Shown here piece by piece: positions 1-7,174 of a stretch of DNA of 15,055 nt. Positions within the stretch are counted from its first letter, which is position 1. Each line of letters starts with the position of its first letter. The translations under genes and the position numbers were made by a program. The DNA is from Clostridiales bacterium (GTDB lineage Bacteria > Bacillota > Clostridia > Lachnospirales > Lachnospiraceae): the NCBI GenBank assembly GCA_021203285.1, contig JAJQBM010000096.1, positions 1-15,055 of the forward strand, in the 5' to 3' direction. Under the pieces are notes generated by a model. That model did not search any database. It worked only from the letters and a program-made list of their open reading frames with translations, and was not told the DNA's origin.

Positions 1-1019
1 CTGCTTGTCAGGTTACTGTAATCCTCCAGCTGCACCTTCTCCGGCTTCCAGTCCATTGTAATGCTCACATGTTTATGACGAACGATATCCACGATATCCG
101 CCACAACCGCGCTGGCTGTGGGAAGCTTCCCTGCGCCGCTGCCGTAGAACATGGCATCGCCGAGCATGTTCCCCTTCACGAAAATAGCGTTAAACACACC
201 GTTGACCCCGTACAGCGGGGTACTCTCATCCAGCATGTACGGCGCGACAATCGCGCAATACTGCTCTCCCAAGCGGTAACTGCAGGCCAGCAGCTTGATC
301 CGCCTGCACATCGTCTTCGCATAGCGGATGTCCGCCGCGGTGATCTTCGTGATTCCCTCCGTGTGGATCTCCTCAAAATCGACCTGTCTGGCACAAACCA
401 GAGAAGTCAGAATCGCGATCTTTCTGCAGGCATCGTATCCCTCGATATCCGCCGTCGGGTCAGCCTCCGCATATCCCTTCGCCTGGGCATCATGCAGGAC
501 ATCGTCAAACTCAGACCCTTCCTCGGACATCTTCGTCATCATATAGTTAGTTGTCCCATTCAGGATGCCGGAAATTTCCTCGATCACATCCGCGGTCAGG
601 CAGCTATTTAAAGGCCGGATGATCGGAATGCCGCCGCCGACGCTCGCACCGTAGAGGCAGTTCAGGCTCCGCTCCTGCGCCATCGCAATCAGCTCCGCAC
701 CGTGCTTCGCGATCAGCGCTTTGTTGGAGGTGGCAAAATGCTTGCCCGCCAGAATCGCCGCCTTCGCAAACGTAAATGCCGGCTCTACGCCGCCCATCGT
801 CTCCACTACAACGGACACCTCCGGGTCGCTGCGGATGATCTCATAATCGTGAACCACAAGATCCTCGTGCGGATCCCCCGGAAAATCGCGGAGATCTAGA
901 ATATACTTCACCGCGATCTCCTCTCCGGCTCTCTTTGTGATAACTTCCCTGTTTCTCTCCAGAACTTCCACGACACCGGAACCGATGGTGCCGTATCCTA
1001 ACACTGCAATCTTAACCAC
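1..1019 (-). CDS. hom: Homoserine dehydrogenase, C-terminus cut by window edge
   Basis: NAD(P)-dependent homoserine dehydrogenase, which reduces aspartate semialdehyde to homoserine in the cytoplasm at the branch to threonine and methionine. My reverse-strand translation begins MVKIAVLGYGTIGSGVVEVL, a Rossmann dinucleotide motif (Gly8, Gly10, Gly13). It continues through NGTTNYM (residues 154-160) and the family signature from Ala180 to the conserved Lys200 (A-K-G-Y...DP..D..G.D...K). About 339 residues are present; the family is usually 400-430, so the missing end probably carries the ACT domain. I chose the GTG start at 1019-1017 because AAGGGAG lies six bases upstream and the Rossmann strand follows at once. 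Only three bases separate the upstream ACT-protein stop from this start, so the two are probably co-transcribed and translationally coupled. Function is very secure; the exact start is well supported. Confidence 0.95.
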   Translation of the reverse strand, partial: MVKIAVLGYGTIGSGVVEVLERNREVITKRAGEEIAVKYILDLRDFPGDPHEDLVVHDYEIIRSDPEVSVVVETMGGVEPAFTFAKAAILAGKHFATSNKALIAKHGAELIAMAQERSLNCLYGASVGGGIPIIRPLNSCLTADVIEEISGILNGTTNYMMTKMSEEGSEFDDVLHDAQAKGYAEADPTADIEGYDACRKIAILTSLVCARQVDFEEIHTEGITKITAADIRYAKTMCRRIKLLACSYRLGEQYCAIVAPYMLDESTPLYGVNGVFNAIFVKGNMLGDAMFYGSGAGKLPTASAVVADIVDIVRHKHVSITMDWKPEKVQLEDYSNLTS

Positions 1020-1022
1020 GTC

Positions 1023-1466
1023 TTACTCCCTTGCTAATATTTTCAGATAATGAATCCCGTCCTGCTCCTCAATCGCCTGCGCCATCTGCGAGACATCGCC
1101 TGTATCCCGCAGGACTTCAACGCTCAGCGTCAGAGAAGCGACACCGTTCACCGGAATGCTCTGGTGGATCGTCAGGATATTCGCGTGATAATCCGCCACA
1201 ATCTTCAGAACCAGAGACAAAAGCCCCGGCTCATCATTCAGCTGAACCACCATGGTGATCGTCCGGCCCTTGGTGTTCTCATGAAACGGGAAAATATCAT
1301 CCTTGTACTTGTAAAAGGAGCTGCGGCTGATGCCGGTTTTGTCGACCGCATCCTGCACAGACGCTACCTTTCCAGAATCGAGCAGATGCTTCGCCTCCAC
1401 GACCTTCAACAGTACTTCCGGAACCGCCTTTTGCTTTAAAACAAAATACTTTGTCTTTTCCGCCAT
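1023..1466 (-). CDS. pheB: ACT-domain regulator, PheB/ThrR (UPF0735) family
   Basis: A 147-residue protein. Residues 33-54 (VASVQDAVDKTGISRSSFYKY) look like a helix-turn-helix, and residues 70-145 form an ACT domain containing LNDEPGLLS, a typical ligand-binding turn. Family members are called PheB; as I recall, the Bacillus subtilis member was renamed ThrR because it represses the hom-thr genes. Position directly in front of hom, three bases apart, fits a threonine-sensing regulator of that operon; this is inference here. A longer reading frame starts at 1574, but its first 36 residues are Cys-rich, unlike the family, and cover the likely promoter. ATG 1466 has AGGGGG about seven bases upstream and is the better start. 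It may instead sense another amino acid. Confidence 0.88.
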   Translation of the reverse strand: MAEKTKYFVLKQKAVPEVLLKVVEAKHLLDSGKVASVQDAVDKTGISRSSFYKYKDDIFPFHENTKGRTITMVVQLNDEPGLLSLVLKIVADYHANILTIHQSIPVNGVASLTLSVEVLRDTGDVSQMAQAIEEQDGIHYLKILARE

Positions 1467-1509
1467 TTCCCGCCCCCTGTGTTTCTCAGAGATACATTTG
1501 TGCTCACAG

Positions 1510-1545
1510 CAAGGATATCTTAACACAAACCAACTACCCTTGCAA
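1510..1545 (-). promoter_or_regulatory. Predicted sigma-A promoter of the pheB/thrR-hom operon
   Basis: Read on the minus strand, TTGCAA (1545-1540) is followed by a 17-base spacer and TAAGAT (1522-1517). TG plus one base directly precedes the second hexamer, giving an extended -10. Each hexamer matches the consensus at four of six positions and the spacing is optimal. Transcription would begin near 1510, leaving a leader of about 44 bases, too short for a T-box or large riboswitch. It lies in the largest gap of the window, so the ACT regulator and hom can be expressed separately from prfB. Confidence 0.55.
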
Positions 1546-1598
1546 CATGTTTCGCAATTTTCAGAGTCAGGCAAATTTGTATAAAAATGGTGTCGAAT

Positions 1599-2709
1599 TT
1601 ATCCCTGCAGGGCTGTCCACTTCAGGTATGCGTTCATAAACGGATCCAGATTGCCGTCCATGACACTGTCCACGTTGCCGGTCTCCTCGTTTGTCCTCAG
1701 ATCCTTAACCATCTTGTACGGCTGCATGACATAGGAACGGATCTGGTTTCCCCATCCGATCTCAGTCAGGTCGCCGCGGATCCCGTCCACACGCTCCTGA
1801 TTCTCCTGCTGCTTTAACAGATACAGCTTGGATTTGAGCATCTGCATGGCCTTGTCCTTGTTCATGTGCTGGGACCGCTCATTCTGACACTGCACCACAA
1901 TCCCCGTGGGCAGATGCGTGATTCGGATCGCGGACGATGTCTTGTTAATATGCTGTCCGCCGGCGCCGCTGGAACGATAAGTGTCGATCCGCAGATCCTC
2001 CTCGTTGATCTCAACCTCCAGATCCTCCTCCAGCTCCGGCATCACATCGCAGGATGCAAAGGAGGTCTGGCGCTTTCCGGCCGCGTTAAACGGGGAAATG
2101 CGGACCAGACGGTGGACGCCCTTCTCGGATTTCAGATACCCATAAGCATTTTCTCCGTTCACCTGAAACGTGACCGACTTAATACCCGCCTCCTCGCCGT
2201 CGAGATAGTCCAGCACCTCAATGGTATACCCCTTTGCCGTCGCCCACCGCGTGTACATCCGGTACAGCATGTTCACCCAGTCGCAGGCCTCTGTTCCGCC
2301 CGCACCCGCGTGGAGGGTGACAATGGCATTCTCCGCGTCAAACTCCCCGGAGAGAAGCGTTTTCATGCGGATGCTCTCGAAGGTCGACTGAAACTCAGCC
2401 AGCATCTCCTCGATCTCCGGAATCACGGAGGCGTCATCCTCCTCATATCCCATCTCGATCATGACCTCGATATCCTCCATCATGGAGGAAAGCTGCTCGT
2501 AGATCTGCACGTCGTCTTTTTTACTTTTCAATTCTTTCATCATCTGCTGGGAGCGCTCCGGATCATTCCAGAAATCCGGCGCCTCCATCTCCCGCTCCAG
2601 CTCCTCTATCCTCTGCTCCTTGTCAGCGAGGTTAAAGTGAATCCCTTACTTCCTGCAGCGGGTGTCGATATGCGTTCAAGACGGACTTGAACTGGTCTAA
2701 TTCTACCAT
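1599..2709 (-). CDS. prfB: Peptide chain release factor 2, expressed by +1 frameshift
   Basis: Class I release factor RF2, which terminates translation at UGA and UAA. It is encoded in two frames: 25 codons from ATG 2709 to CTT 2637-2635 (MVELDQFKSVLNAYRHPLQ then EVRDSL), an in-frame TAA at 2634-2632, then after skipping one T a frame of 344 residues from AAC 2633-2631 (NLADKEQRIEELEREME) to TAA 1601-1599. The joined product is 369 residues, normal for RF2. Visible motifs are the RF2 stop-recognition tripeptide SPF in VRISPFNAAG and the catalytic GGQ in SSGAGGQHINKTSSA. AGAGGTGA lies about five bases before ATG 2709. An in-frame ATG at 2588 could give a protein lacking the first 40 residues, but homologous RF2 sequence lies upstream in both frames, so frameshifting is the better reading. 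The start is 19 bases below the glmM stop, which suggests co-transcription. Confidence 0.95.
2631..2648 (-). promoter_or_regulatory. RF2 +1 programmed frameshift site with TAA as the stop
   Basis: The minus strand reads TAAGGGATTCACTTTAAC. TAAGG (2648-2644) can pair with the 16S anti-Shine-Dalgarno. The A of AGG is nine bases before CTT, the same register as the AGGGGG TAT CTT element of E. coli. CTT T allows tRNA-Leu to slip from CUU to UUU. The stop in the pre-slip frame is TAA, not the usual TGA, so the first residue after the shift is Asn where the family usually has Asp. All other elements of the classic site are intact. Confidence 0.88.
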
Positions 2710-2728
2710 ACGACTCACCTCTTTCTTT

Positions 2729-4099
2729 TTATATTACATGACCCTTCTCCCGGATCACCTGCGTTACCTGCTTGACGCAGCAGTCGCAGATTTCTTTCGT
2801 CTCCGCCTCGACCATGACGCGGATTACCGGCTCGGTGCCGCTCTCGCGGACGAGGATACGGCCGGTATCGCCGAGATAGTTGGCAACGCGCGCGACTTCG
2901 GCCTGGACATCCGGGTCGTTCTGCGCCTCCGGCTTGCTTTTTACGCGAATGTTTTTCAGCACCTGCGGATAAATTTTCACGGGCTCCACCAGCTTGGACA
3001 GGGGCATCTTTTTGGCAAACATGACCTGCATGACCTTCAGCGATGTCAAAATCCCGTCTCCCGTTGTCGCGTATTTACTGAATATAATATGCCCGGACTG
3101 CTCCCCGCCGATTCGGTGACCGTTTTTCTGCATACACTCATAGACGTATTTATCGCCCACCGCGGTCTGCTCATAGTCAATGCCCGCATCGTCGAACGCT
3201 CTGTACAGCCCAAAGTTGGACATAACAGTGGTGACGACCGTGTTGTTCAGGAGCTTTCCTCTCTCCTTCATATATTTTCCATAGACATAGAGGATCAGGT
3301 CTCCGTTGACCACCTCGCCGCGGTCATCCACCGCGATACAGCGGTCCGCATCGCCGTCGTAGGCAAAGCCCACATCCAGATGTTTGTCTTTGACATACTG
3401 CTGCAGCACCTCGATGTGCGTGGAACCGGCGGCGTTATTGATGTTCATGCCGTTCGGCTCCGCGTTGATCACATAGGTCTTGGCGCCCAGCGCGTCAAAC
3501 ACATTCTTCGCAATCATCCACGCGCTGCCGTTCGCGCAGTCTAAACCGACGCGCATCCCGCGGAAGGAATGAACCGCAAGAGAAATCAGATAACCCACAT
3601 AGCGGTTCCGGCCCGCCACATAGTCCACGGTGCAGCCGATCTCATCCCGCGTCGCAAAGGGGATCTCATCCATCTCCTCCCCAAACAGGTTCACATGGCC
3701 GTCGATATAGTCCTCAATATAGGAGATGACGGTCTCATCCATCTTCTCCCCGTGGTTGTTAATCAGTTTGATTCCGTTGTCATAATACGGATTATGGCTC
3801 GCGGAGATCATGATGCCGCAGTCAAAATCCTCCGTCCGCACCACATAGGACACCGAGGGGGTCGTCGTAACGTGAAACAGGTAGGCATCCGCACCGGAAG
3901 CCGTCATCCCCGCCACGAGCGAATACTCAAACATATAGCTGGACCGCCTTGTGTCCTTTCCGATCACGATCTTCGGTCGGTTTCCGTTCAGCTCACGGTA
4001 ATACCATCCCAGAAAACGGCCGACCTTATACGCATGCTCCACGGTCAGGGTTTTGTTCGCCTCCCCGCGAAAGCCGTCTGTTCCAAAATATCTTCCCAT
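2729..4099 (-). CDS. glmM: Phosphoglucosamine mutase
   Basis: A cytoplasmic alpha-D-phosphohexomutase that converts glucosamine-6-phosphate to glucosamine-1-phosphate for UDP-GlcNAc and peptidoglycan synthesis. At 456 residues it is full length for the family (about 445-455). Motifs are in the expected order: the phosphoserine loop SASHNP with Ser101, the metal loop DGDADR (248-253), the sugar-binding loop GGEQSGH (331-337) and the phosphate-binding RESGTEP (419-425). The N-terminus GRYFGTDGFRG is typical, and GAGGAA about eight bases before ATG 4099 supports the start. In several Firmicutes GlmM binds and inhibits the diadenylate cyclase CdaA and is encoded directly after cdaA-cdaR. Here three genes lie between. 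prfB follows 19 bases downstream. Confidence 0.97.
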   Translation of the reverse strand: MGRYFGTDGFRGEANKTLTVEHAYKVGRFLGWYYRELNGNRPKIVIGKDTRRSSYMFEYSLVAGMTASGADAYLFHVTTTPSVSYVVRTEDFDCGIMISASHNPYYDNGIKLINNHGEKMDETVISYIEDYIDGHVNLFGEEMDEIPFATRDEIGCTVDYVAGRNRYVGYLISLAVHSFRGMRVGLDCANGSAWMIAKNVFDALGAKTYVINAEPNGMNINNAAGSTHIEVLQQYVKDKHLDVGFAYDGDADRCIAVDDRGEVVNGDLILYVYGKYMKERGKLLNNTVVTTVMSNFGLYRAFDDAGIDYEQTAVGDKYVYECMQKNGHRIGGEQSGHIIFSKYATTGDGILTSLKVMQVMFAKKMPLSKLVEPVKIYPQVLKNIRVKSKPEAQNDPDVQAEVARVANYLGDTGRILVRESGTEPVIRVMVEAETKEICDCCVKQVTQVIREKGHVI

Positions 4100-4140
4100 T
4101 TTATTTGTTCCTCACCATCTTATAATGATTCAAAGCCATA

Positions 4141-5964
4141 TCACAGCAGCCCCTCCAGTTGCTGTAACAGCCGCTCCACGCACTCCTCCAAGGTTCCCTC
4201 GCTGGTATCAATGACCGCATCGGGGTGCTCCGGGGGTTCGTAGGGGCTGGTGATGCCGGTGAAATTGTCCAGCTTGCCGCTGCGTGCCTTTTGATACAAA
4301 CCCTTGACATCCCGGCGCTCGCACTCCTCCAACGGCGTGCTGACATAGACCTCAATGAAGTCGTCGCCGATGATCTCCCGCGCCCTTCTCCGGTCATGGA
4401 TGAAAGGCGAGATAAAGGAAGTCAGGACGATCAGTCCGGCGTCGTTCATCAGCTTTGACACCTCCGCGATGCGGCGGATATTCTCGATCCGGTCATGCTC
4501 ACGGAAGCCCAGATTCTTATTTAATCCCATGCGGACATTGTCCCCATCCAGAAGCATCGTATGCTTGCCCATGGCGGCCAGCCGCTTCTCCAGCTCGTTG
4601 GCCAGCGAGGACTTCCCCGCACCGGACAGGCCGGTGAACCAGATCGTCCGGGCAGTCTGCCCCAGCAGGTTCTCGCGGAATTCCCGGGTAATGTCCATAT
4701 CGTTCCATGTCAGGTTATCCCCGCGTGTCATGGAATGCTCGACAACACCGCAGGCGGATGTCATATGGGAAACGCGGTCGATCAGGATCAACGATCCCAG
4801 CGCATTGTTTTTCTCAAACCGGTCAAACACAATCTTCGAGGCTGTTGCAAGCTCGCAGCGGGCAATCTCATTCTTGTAGATCGCGTCGGCATACACCTCC
4901 TCGCCGGAATTCACATCAATCTTATACCGTATGCTCATCACCGTGGCCTGGATCTTCTGTGTGCCGATTTTCAGGAGGTAATTTTTCCCCTCGACCAGCT
5001 TTTCATCGTCCATCCAGAGGAGGGTCGCGGCAAACAGCGTATTGATCTCCTCTGCGGCGTCGCGCACCAGCACGCAGCCGCGGGAGACATCGATCTCCGT
5101 GTCAAGCCGGATGGTAACCGCGCGCCCGACAGAGCTCGTCTGCACCTCATCGAATCCCTGATGAATGGAGGCCACCGCCGCGGTTTCGCCGCTCGGCAGC
5201 ACCGTAATGCGGTCTCCCACGGACACCTGCCCGCTCTCGATCTGCCCCTGGAATCCGCGGAACAGGTGGTTCGGGCGGCACACGCGCTGTACCGGCATGG
5301 TAAAGCCCGTCTCCGCAGGATCCTTTTTCACATCAATATTTTCCAGATACGCCAGCAGCGTCTCCCCCTTGTACCACCGCATCCGGGACGAGTGGGTCGT
5401 GATGTTGTCACCCTCCGTCGCGGACACGGGAATCATCGCAGCAGATTTGTAATCAAACTCCGCCAGCAGGACATTGATATTCTTGCGTATCTTGTCATAT
5501 TTGCGCTTCTCATAATTGATCAGGTCCATCTTGTTGATGGCAAAAACAAAGTGCTTGATGCCCATCAGGGAGCAGATCCGCGTGTGCCGTCTGGTCTGCG
5601 TCAGGACGCCCTGGTTCGCGTCCACCAGGATCACGGCCAGGTCCGCAAAGGAAGCCCCCACCGCCATATTTCTTGTATACTCCTCATGGCCGGGCGTATC
5701 CGCCACGATAAAGGAGCGGTTCTCCGTGGTAAAATAGCGGTAGGCCACATCGATGGTAATGCCCTGCTCCCGCTCCGCCATCAGGCCGTCCAGCAGCAGG
5801 CTGTAATCGATATCGCCGTCTCTGGAACCGACTCGGGACTCCAGCTCCAGTGTACGCTCCTGATCCGCGAAGATCAGCTTCGCGTCATGGAGCATATGGC
5901 CGATCAGGGTGGACTTTCCGTTGTCCACGCTCCCGCAGGTGATAAATTTCAGCAATGCATCCAT
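4141..5964 (-). CDS. cysNC: Sulfate adenylyltransferase large subunit fused to APS kinase
   Basis: A 607-residue bifunctional enzyme of sulfate activation. Residues 1 to about 430 are CysN, the GTPase subunit that with CysD makes APS from sulfate and ATP. G-motifs are GSVDNGKST (11-19), DTPGHE (89-94) and NKMD (144-147), followed by EF-Tu-like beta-barrel domains. Residues from about 438 are CysC, the APS kinase that makes PAPS, with P-loop GLSGAGKSS (445-453), the DGDNVR strand (473-478), SFISPF (516-521), and KGLYQKA plus FTGITSPYEPP near the end. The G1 loop has Asn15 where CysN/EF-Tu-type loops often have Asp; I would not call this inactivating. The start ATG shares one base with the cysD stop (TAATG), indicating translational coupling. 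Similar fusions are known (NodQ-type). No APS or PAPS reductase is in the window, so the end product, cysteine or sulfated metabolites, cannot be decided. Confidence 0.95.
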   Translation of the reverse strand: MDALLKFITCGSVDNGKSTLIGHMLHDAKLIFADQERTLELESRVGSRDGDIDYSLLLDGLMAEREQGITIDVAYRYFTTENRSFIVADTPGHEEYTRNMAVGASFADLAVILVDANQGVLTQTRRHTRICSLMGIKHFVFAINKMDLINYEKRKYDKIRKNINVLLAEFDYKSAAMIPVSATEGDNITTHSSRMRWYKGETLLAYLENIDVKKDPAETGFTMPVQRVCRPNHLFRGFQGQIESGQVSVGDRITVLPSGETAAVASIHQGFDEVQTSSVGRAVTIRLDTEIDVSRGCVLVRDAAEEINTLFAATLLWMDDEKLVEGKNYLLKIGTQKIQATVMSIRYKIDVNSGEEVYADAIYKNEIARCELATASKIVFDRFEKNNALGSLILIDRVSHMTSACGVVEHSMTRGDNLTWNDMDITREFRENLLGQTARTIWFTGLSGAGKSSLANELEKRLAAMGKHTMLLDGDNVRMGLNKNLGFREHDRIENIRRIAEVSKLMNDAGLIVLTSFISPFIHDRRRAREIIGDDFIEVYVSTPLEECERRDVKGLYQKARSGKLDNFTGITSPYEPPEHPDAVIDTSEGTLEECVERLLQQLEGLL

Positions 5965-6857
5965 TAGAAATATCCCTCCCTTTTCCGCTTCTCCATGCTG
6001 GCCGCGCCGCCGTCCTTGTCGATGACACGGCTGGTCCGCTCCGAGGAAACCGCGCTCAGCGTCTCGCTGATGATCTTATCCAGCGTGTCTGCGTCCGACT
6101 CCACACCGCCGGAGAGGGGATAACACCCCAGCGTGCGGAAACGCACCTTTTTCATCATCGGCTTCTCGCCGGGCAGGAGCCTCATCCGGTCGTCATCCAC
6201 CATGATCAGGTTGCCGTCCCGCTCCACAACCGGGCGGACAGCGGCAAAATAAAGGGGTACGATCTCTATATTTTCTCGCTTGATATACTGCCAGATATCC
6301 TTCTCTGTCCAGTTTGAGATGGGGAAGACCCGGATGCTCTCCCCCTGATTGATCTCTGTATTAAACAGCTTCCACATTTCCGGGCGCTGGTTCTTCGGGT
6401 CCCACGCATGCTCCGCGTTGCGGAAGGAGAAGATCCGCTCCTTGGCGCGGCTCTTTTCCTCGTCGCGACGGCCGCCGCCGAAGGCCGCCGTGAACTTGTA
6501 TTTGTTCAGCGCCTGCTTTAACGCCTGCGTCTTCATGATATCCGTGTAGGCGGAGCCATGGTCAAACGGGTTGATCCCCTGTGCCAGGCCCTCCTCATTG
6601 ATATATTCCAGCATCTCAATCCCGTACTTTTCGGCGACCTTATCCCGAAACGCGATCATCTCTTTAAACTTCCATGTCGTGTTGACATGGAGAAACGGGA
6701 ACGGCGGCTTCTCCGGGTAGAACGCCTTCAGGGCCAGGTGCAGCATGACCGACGAATCCTTTCCGATCGAATAGAGCATCACGGGTTTCTCACACTCCGC
6801 GGCCACCTCCCGCATAATATATATCGCTTCCGCTTCCAGTTCATCTAAATGATCCAT
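5964..6857 (-). CDS. cysD: Sulfate adenylyltransferase small subunit
   Basis: CysD, the catalytic subunit of ATP sulfurylase, with an N-type ATP pyrophosphatase fold; it works with CysN in the cytoplasm. The 297 residues carry the PP-loop SIGKDS (30-35), the conserved [15 protein letters not shown] (127-141) and [14 protein letters not shown] (176-189). Length fits the family (about 300). The frame can be extended six codons to a TTG at 6875, but AAAGGA lies about eight bases before ATG 6857, so I prefer that start. The TAA stop overlaps the cysNC ATG by one base. Only 24 bases separate this start from the HPr gene stop, suggesting a shared transcript. Confidence 0.95.
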   Translation of the reverse strand: MDHLDELEAEAIYIMREVAAECEKPVMLYSIGKDSSVMLHLALKAFYPEKPPFPFLHVNTTWKFKEMIAFRDKVAEKYGIEMLEYINEEGLAQGINPFDHGSAYTDIMKTQALKQALNKYKFTAAFGGGRRDEEKSRAKERIFSFRNAEHAWDPKNQRPEMWKLFNTEINQGESIRVFPISNWTEKDIWQYIKRENIEIVPLYFAAVRPVVERDGNLIMVDDDRMRLLPGEKPMMKKVRFRTLGCYPLSGGVESDADTLDKIISETLSAVSSERTSRVIDKDGGAASMEKRKREGYF

Positions 6858-6881
6858 AATATATATCCTTTCCAATCGATT

Positions 6882-7136
6882 TTACAGAGTCCGAATCAGT
6901 TCTGTCACCGCGGCCAGCGCCGCCTCCTCATCTTCACCATCACATATAAATTCCAGTTCGTCTCCCGATCTTACGCAGGCTCCCAATATTGCAAGTAAAC
7001 TCTTTACGTTTACCGTCTTATTTCCCCTGCGCATGGTGACAGAACATGTGACCGAGGCTGCCATCGTGCTGAGATTGCCGGCGGGGCGAAGGTGCAGCCC
7101 GGCCGGATTCCGGATAATAATCTTTTCGCTTACCAT
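6882..7136 (-). CDS. HPr family phosphocarrier protein (possible paralogue of PtsH)
   Basis: An 84-residue HPr-fold protein. The active-site histidine is His15 in NPAGLHLRPAG and the regulatory serine is Ser46 in VKSLLA, so both the EI/PEP site and the HPr-kinase site are kept. It is therefore not a Crh protein, which lacks His15. The loop reads HLRPAG rather than the canonical HARPAT of main PtsH proteins, and no ptsI or sugar permease is nearby. That suggests a second, regulatory HPr rather than the main sugar-PTS carrier, but this is inference. GGAGGAG about eight bases before ATG 7136 is a strong ribosome binding site. It lies 38 bases after cdaR and just before cysD, probably in the same operon. 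Confidence 0.88.
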   Translation of the reverse strand: MVSEKIIIRNPAGLHLRPAGNLSTMAASVTCSVTMRRGNKTVNVKSLLAILGACVRSGDELEFICDGEDEEAALAAVTELIRTL

Positions 7137-7174
7137 ATCTATTACTCCTCCGAACTTCCTTCCTCTGTCGAATT

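Noticed and set aside
1467..1574. N-terminal 36-residue extension of the ACT regulator
   Set aside because: The stretch is Cys-rich, unlike the family's N-terminus, and overlaps the predicted promoter. The internal ATG 1466 has a strong ribosome binding site.
1467..1598. T-box or riboswitch leader in front of the ACT regulator and hom
   Set aside because: The gap is only 132 bases, and after the predicted transcription start about 44 bases remain. I see no T-box sequence and no terminator/antiterminator pair.
2632..2634. prfB as a pseudogene with a premature stop
   Set aside because: The stop lies exactly at the known RF2 frameshift point, with intact slippery and Shine-Dalgarno-like elements, and RF2 sequence continues in +1 to a normal length. 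A damaged gene would not keep this pattern.
4561..5967. Long plus-strand open frame of 468 codons opposite cysNC
   Set aside because: It lies wholly against a gene with clear CysN and CysC motifs. The translation is rich in His, Arg, Leu and Gln, as expected for an antisense shadow in GC-rich DNA, and shows no domain motif.
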